In this document: piece after piece, positions 14,208 to 16,847 of the stretch
Position numbering within the stretch: the first letter of the stretch is position 1
How the letters are laid out: every line of letters begins with the position of its first letter
Origin: Pseudomonadota bacterium
Lineage (GTDB): Bacteria > Desulfobacterota > Syntrophobacteria > Syntrophobacterales > Syntrophobacteraceae
Length of the DNA stretch: 16,847 nt
Reading direction: 5' to 3'
NCBI GenBank assembly: GCA_023416335.1
Contig: JAEZHY010000245.1
Location: forward strand, 1 to 16,847
Notes under the pieces: model-generated
What the model was told of the DNA's origin: nothing
What the model saw: only the letters and a program-made list of their open reading frames with translations
Databases searched by the model: none
Translations under genes and position numbers: made by a program

Positions 14208-14456
14208 TGAGTCTGACCTTTTTGATTCAACAGCTCTTATTACTAAATAAATATCCATTTTAGGCTATTGTTATCCCCTCTTTTTCCCCCTGCAAATCCC
14301 CCCTCCCCTCTCATTCAGCAAAGCTAACTTTTATCTATTTGTAATCGCAACAGTTTTTATCCACTTAGGTAAATCCATCTCCCCATCTCTATCCCCCTTA
14401 TTCCCCCTACCATAATAGATTCTTCAAGAATAAAAGAGAGCCCGAACACTGTCGGA

Positions 14457-14741
14457 ATGGATGCGCATGCATCCATTATAAACGACGTTTATTGGGGCGG
14501 TTCGACAGTACACACCACTCCTACCCGTTACCGCGATGTGATACAGCCTGCCGGCTCCCACGACTTCAACGTTGACGGGATGCAAGTGACAAAAAGCGAA
14601 GGGCGGATGTCGGTCCGTCTTTACGGGTCTGATTTCTCGAGCAGTTCACCCGTCCCAATCCCACCGACGGTCATTCTCCTCGGACCGGAGCTTGCGGGAA
14701 TGGTCGTGTTCCAGAAAAAGTTCATGCTCAGCGGGAACTGA
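14457..14741 (+). CDS. PEP-CTERM protein remnant, probably decayed
   Basis: A 94-residue open frame that reads as the two ends of an exosortase substrate joined together. Residues 7-58 (IINDVYWGG...YRDVI...DFNVDGMQV...RMSVRLYG) resemble the start of the mature part of PEP-CTERM proteins. Residues 65-89 (PVPIPPTVILLGPELAGMVV, then FQKKF) resemble the C-terminal sorting signal: Pro-rich motif, hydrophobic helix, basic end. No signal peptide lies upstream in any plus frame, no ribosome-binding site precedes the ATG, and the middle of a normal family member is absent. Intact members are exported, then processed by exosortase for surface or exopolysaccharide display. I infer loss of the leader and an internal deletion. 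Confidence 0.55.
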   Translation: MDAHASIINDVYWGGSTVHTTPTRYRDVIQPAGSHDFNVDGMQVTKSEGRMSVRLYGSDFSSSSPVPIPPTVILLGPELAGMVVFQKKFMLSGN

Positions 14742-14809
14742 TCTGTTGGACACCATCGGCTCGACCCATTCAGTCGGGTCCTGCCGCAGCACACGGAAAG
14801 GCATGCCTT

Positions 14810-15076
14810 ATGCGCTGGTATCAATGGGTATTGATTTTCTGGCTAACATCAGGCGTCATCATTTGTATTTGGCTGTCCGGTAGTCTGCGGACAGCCGCCG
14901 GGAAGGAATCTGCAAACTCATCCAACGTTTGCGTCGATCGTGCTCGCAGTCCCGGCCATAAACAAATTGCTTGCGATTCAGGTCAACCTCTCCAGGCATC
15001 ACCAAAAGATACCGACTGCATATCCCGGAACATGTCCGCATCGAATTGCAGGATCTGCAGCTCCGAACCTGAATAG
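14810..15076 (+). CDS. Small membrane protein, related at its start to peptides A and B
   Basis: An 88-residue open frame with one span at about residues 6-24 (WVLIFWLTSGVIICIWLSG) and a hydrophilic Ser/Cys-rich tail containing five cysteines. GGAAAGG lies about 8 bases before the ATG. The start M-R-W-Y-Q-W-V-L-I matches the M-x-W-Y-x-W-x-L-I pattern of peptide B and partly peptide A. The tail has no recognisable domain and could be read-through of non-coding DNA after a once shorter peptide. Family unknown. Confidence 0.4.
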   Translation: MRWYQWVLIFWLTSGVIICIWLSGSLRTAAGKESANSSNVCVDRARSPGHKQIACDSGQPLQASPKDTDCISRNMSASNCRICSSEPE

Positions 15077-15196
15077 CGATTTCATCGCACCGGCTGGAAT
15101 TGCATCTGCCTCTCTGCGCAAGTTGGCAAAATCGCCTTTCCTGATTGCGGTCTGTGGTTATTTTTGTAGAACCAACATATGAAAGGGAGGCATGCG

Positions 15197-15469
15197 ATGA
15201 ATCGCTGTTTGAATATTCTTTTGCTGGTTGCCCTGGTCCTCGCCGGAGCTGTGATACTTTCCACCAGGCCCGTCCAGGCTGCTGCTAACGATGGTGCTGC
15301 AATCGGCCCGTCTGCATTGGATGGCGTATACACTTTCCAGTCATTCTGGAATTCAAACGACTACAAGTGGTATAACGACTGGCAGCCCGGCAGCGATGCC
15401 GACTGGAGAGCGCGCCGCGATTTTGACAGAGACTATGATCGGTCCCGGAGTCCAAGGTCATGTGACTGA
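15197..15469 (+). CDS. Small secreted Asp/Arg/Trp/Tyr-rich protein
   Basis: A 90-residue product with a clear Sec signal peptide: MNRC, a hydrophobic core LNILLLVALVLAGAVIL, and a cleavage site near VQA-AAND at about 28-29. The mature part of about 60 residues is rich in Trp, Tyr, Asp and Arg (FWNSNDYKWYNDWQPGSDADW, split here as FWNSNDYKWYND and WQPGSDADW) and ends in a charged RRDFDRDYDRSRSP run with one terminal Cys. An upstream ATG at 15179 is in frame, but the ribosome-binding site GGGAGG (15185-15190) sits 6 bases before ATG 15197, which decides the start. I do not recognise the family. It is probably periplasmic and precedes the sensor gene by about 260 bases. Confidence 0.7.
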   Translation: MNRCLNILLLVALVLAGAVILSTRPVQAAANDGAAIGPSALDGVYTFQSFWNSNDYKWYNDWQPGSDADWRARRDFDRDYDRSRSPRSCD

Positions 15470-15509
15470 TCTTTTCGGTGGCCGCTACATCTGCCCATTC
15501 TTGAATTCA

Positions 15510-15542
15510 GGAGGTGAGGATCGTCTCTGAGGCCTCACCTCC
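15510..15542 (+). terminator. Hairpin after the secreted-protein gene
   Basis: Perfect 10-bp stem GGAGGTGAGG/CCTCACCTCC (15510-15519, 15533-15542) with a 13-base loop, about 40 bases past the stop codon. No T-run follows, so termination efficiency is uncertain. Confidence 0.45.
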
Positions 15543-15617
15543 GTGCTCTCCGGACAGATGCACCGCATGCCGAGGTCATCAGGCTCGACTCATCGAGTGT
15601 TCGAAATTGAAGTTATA

Positions 15618-15645
15618 TTGACAGTTGAAGCGGCTCTGTTAATGT
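15618..15645 (+). promoter_or_regulatory. Possible promoter of the sensor gene
   Basis: A perfect -35 TTGACA (15618-15623), 16 bases, then TAATGT (15640-15645) preceded by TGT, an extended -10 layout. The -10 match is weak. It lies about 80 bases upstream of the sensor start. Confidence 0.45.
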
Positions 15646-15727
15646 ATGGCAACGGTGTTGTTTCCAAATAAGAAGATTTATGGACACCACGACTCACCCC
15701 GCAACCTGCCGACCCTGAGGTGCTCCG

Positions 15728-16847
15728 GTGCAATGCAGACTTCGAGCGCGATCCTCACTGCGATTTTATCTCGGAAGCTTCTTAATCTTTTTCGTTCTTT
15801 TCGGCTTTCTCCCGCTTGCATCGCCTGCACAAATCGAACTGACCGACCAGGAAAGAAGATGGCTCGCTGAACACCGCACCATCAGGCTGGCTCCCAACCC
15901 GGACGGTCCCCCCCTGGAGTTTTTCGACCAGACAGGAAATTATCAAGGTATTGCTGCGGATTTCGTGGCGCTGATCGAGCAGCAGTTGGACATCCGCTTC
16001 GAAGTCGTCAAAACGAAAAGCTGGAGTGAGGCTCTGTCTAAACTGAAGAACAAGGAAGTGGACGTGCTCGGAGGGGCGGCAAGAACTCCCGACCGATACA
16101 AATTCATGCTTTTTACGGATACATATACCGAATTCCCGTCCGTCCTCATAGTGAGTGCAAGTCTCGATGAAGCGCTGTCAATCGATGATCTCGCGAAGAT
16201 GCGCGTTTCAGTGGTCTCCAAATCAGCTGACCATGACCACATCAGCAGCCTTTTCCCTTCCATGTCCCTGGATCCGGTCGACAACGTCGAAGCCGGACTA
16301 AAGAAGGTTTCCTTCGGTTCATCGGATGTGCTGGTGGCGAACCTGGCCACAGCCACATATTATATCGAGAAGCAGGGGATACTCAACCTCCGCAATGCAG
16401 GCCGGAGCGGAGCCTCTCATCCTATCGCATTTGCCTGCCGGAAGGATTGGCCGGAGTTTGTCGGGATCCTCAACAAAGCTCTGGGCGCTATAGACGCAGA
16501 AACGAAAAGAAGCATATTCCAGAAATGGGTGCATTTGTACAAGGACGACCAGTTTGCAAAATACTGGGGACTTTTGGTCCTGGCGATTGCCGCTCTGGCT
16601 GTCATATCTTTCACTGTCCTGCTGTGGAACAGGTCTCTGAAAACCCTGGTGGATGAGAGGACCCGGGAGTTGCACAGGGAACTCACCGAACGAAGGCGAA
16701 TCGAGGATTCTCTGCGCGAAAGCGAGCAAAGATTTCGAGCCCTGGTGGAAACAACGAGCGACTGGGTTTGGGAGGTCGATCTGAATGCCGTATACACTTA
16801 TGTCAGCCCAAAGGTAAAAGACCTCCTGGGATACGAACCGCAAGAAG
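15728..16847 (+). CDS. Membrane sensor protein with SBP_bac_3 and PAS domains (3' end outside window)
   Basis: An open frame from GTG 15728 runs off the window after 373 codons. GAGG at 15717-15720, 7 bases upstream, supports the GTG; the preceding in-frame stop at 15716 allows no earlier start. Order of parts: a signal peptide at about 1-35 (FLIFFVLFGFLPLASPAQ core); a periplasmic solute-binding-type sensor domain (SBP_bac_3) at about 36-270, with LTDQERRWLAEHRTIRLAPN, PPLEFFDQTGNYQGIAADFV and the VDVLGGAARTPDR lobe motif; a TM helix at about 280-299; a charged coiled coil at about 303-327; and the start of a PAS domain from about 330 (SEQRFRALVETTSDWVWEVD). Such proteins usually end in a histidine kinase or diguanylate cyclase domain, which lies outside the window. 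The ligand is unknown, perhaps an amino acid or similar small molecule. Confidence 0.9.
   Translation, partial: MQCRLRARSSLRFYLGSFLIFFVLFGFLPLASPAQIELTDQERRWLAEHRTIRLAPNPDGPPLEFFDQTGNYQGIAADFVALIEQQLDIRFEVVKTKSWSEALSKLKNKEVDVLGGAARTPDRYKFMLFTDTYTEFPSVLIVSASLDEALSIDDLAKMRVSVVSKSADHDHISSLFPSMSLDPVDNVEAGLKKVSFGSSDVLVANLATATYYIEKQGILNLRNAGRSGASHPIAFACRKDWPEFVGILNKALGAIDAETKRSIFQKWVHLYKDDQFAKYWGLLVLAIAALAVISFTVLLWNRSLKTLVDERTRELHRELTERRRIEDSLRESEQRFRALVETTSDWVWEVDLNAVYTYVSPKVKDLLGYEPQE

Larger units (their letters stand above)
13963..14456. other. Low-GC, pyrimidine-rich intergenic stretch
   Basis: Nearly 500 bases without a convincing gene on either strand, clearly lower in GC than the rest of the window. 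It contains a near-consensus promoter (14041-14069), a possible hairpin with a T-run (14177-14207), and a C/T-rich section (about 14270-14410) with repeated TCCCCC and CCCCT blocks on the plus strand. Confidence 0.55.

Noticed and set aside
15082..15333. Minus-strand 83-codon frame
   Set aside because: It overlaps the secreted-protein gene, which has a signal peptide and a strong ribosome-binding site on the plus strand.

Overview
The window reads as a piece of a mesophilic Desulfobacterota chromosome, with Syntrophobacter-like relatives the best guess. The signs are a moderately high GC content, a biotin-dependent acyl-CoA carboxyltransferase of the methylmalonyl-CoA type, a remnant of an exosortase (PEP-CTERM) substrate, and several dispersed intergenic repeats. 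This placement is an inference from gene content; no rRNA or species marker is present.

Left part (1-8.2 kb), nearly all on the minus strand: an M20-family amidohydrolase; an acyl-CoA carboxyltransferase with its own clear promoter and terminator; the DNA polymerase III chi subunit gene (holC); and the replicative polymerase gene dnaE. The spaces between these genes hold repeats: a heptanucleotide (TTCACTG-type) repeat, a GTAGGGTGGGCAC-type palindromic element present twice, and a CGTCAT...ATGACG inverted-repeat element.

Middle part (8.2-12.4 kb): a short helical protein gene diverges from dnaE. It is followed by glmS with a strong terminator, a convergent YkuD-type L,D-transpeptidase gene, then pyrR on the plus strand behind a promoter and a terminator hairpin that look like an attenuator. 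tRNA-Gly(TCC) follows with two tandem terminators. The theme is housekeeping: replication, amino-sugar and cell-wall supply, pyrimidine control and translation.

Right part (12.4-16.8 kb) is accessory and sparse. It holds a solo HicB-like protein; three tiny single-span membrane peptide genes that share an M-x-x-Y-x-x-x-L-I pattern; a 62-residue two-span membrane protein gene on the minus strand with its own promoter, enclosed by a perfect 16-bp inverted repeat; a shortened PEP-CTERM gene without a signal peptide; a low-GC, pyrimidine-rich stretch carrying a near-consensus promoter with no obvious gene; a small secreted Asp/Arg/Trp/Tyr-rich protein; and the first 373 codons of a membrane sensor (periplasmic SBP_bac_3 domain, TM helix, coiled coil, PAS) that runs off the right edge. 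The clearest candidates for something undescribed are the membrane-peptide family, the inverted-repeat-enclosed membrane gene, and the heptad repeats that supply stop codons to two minus-strand genes.
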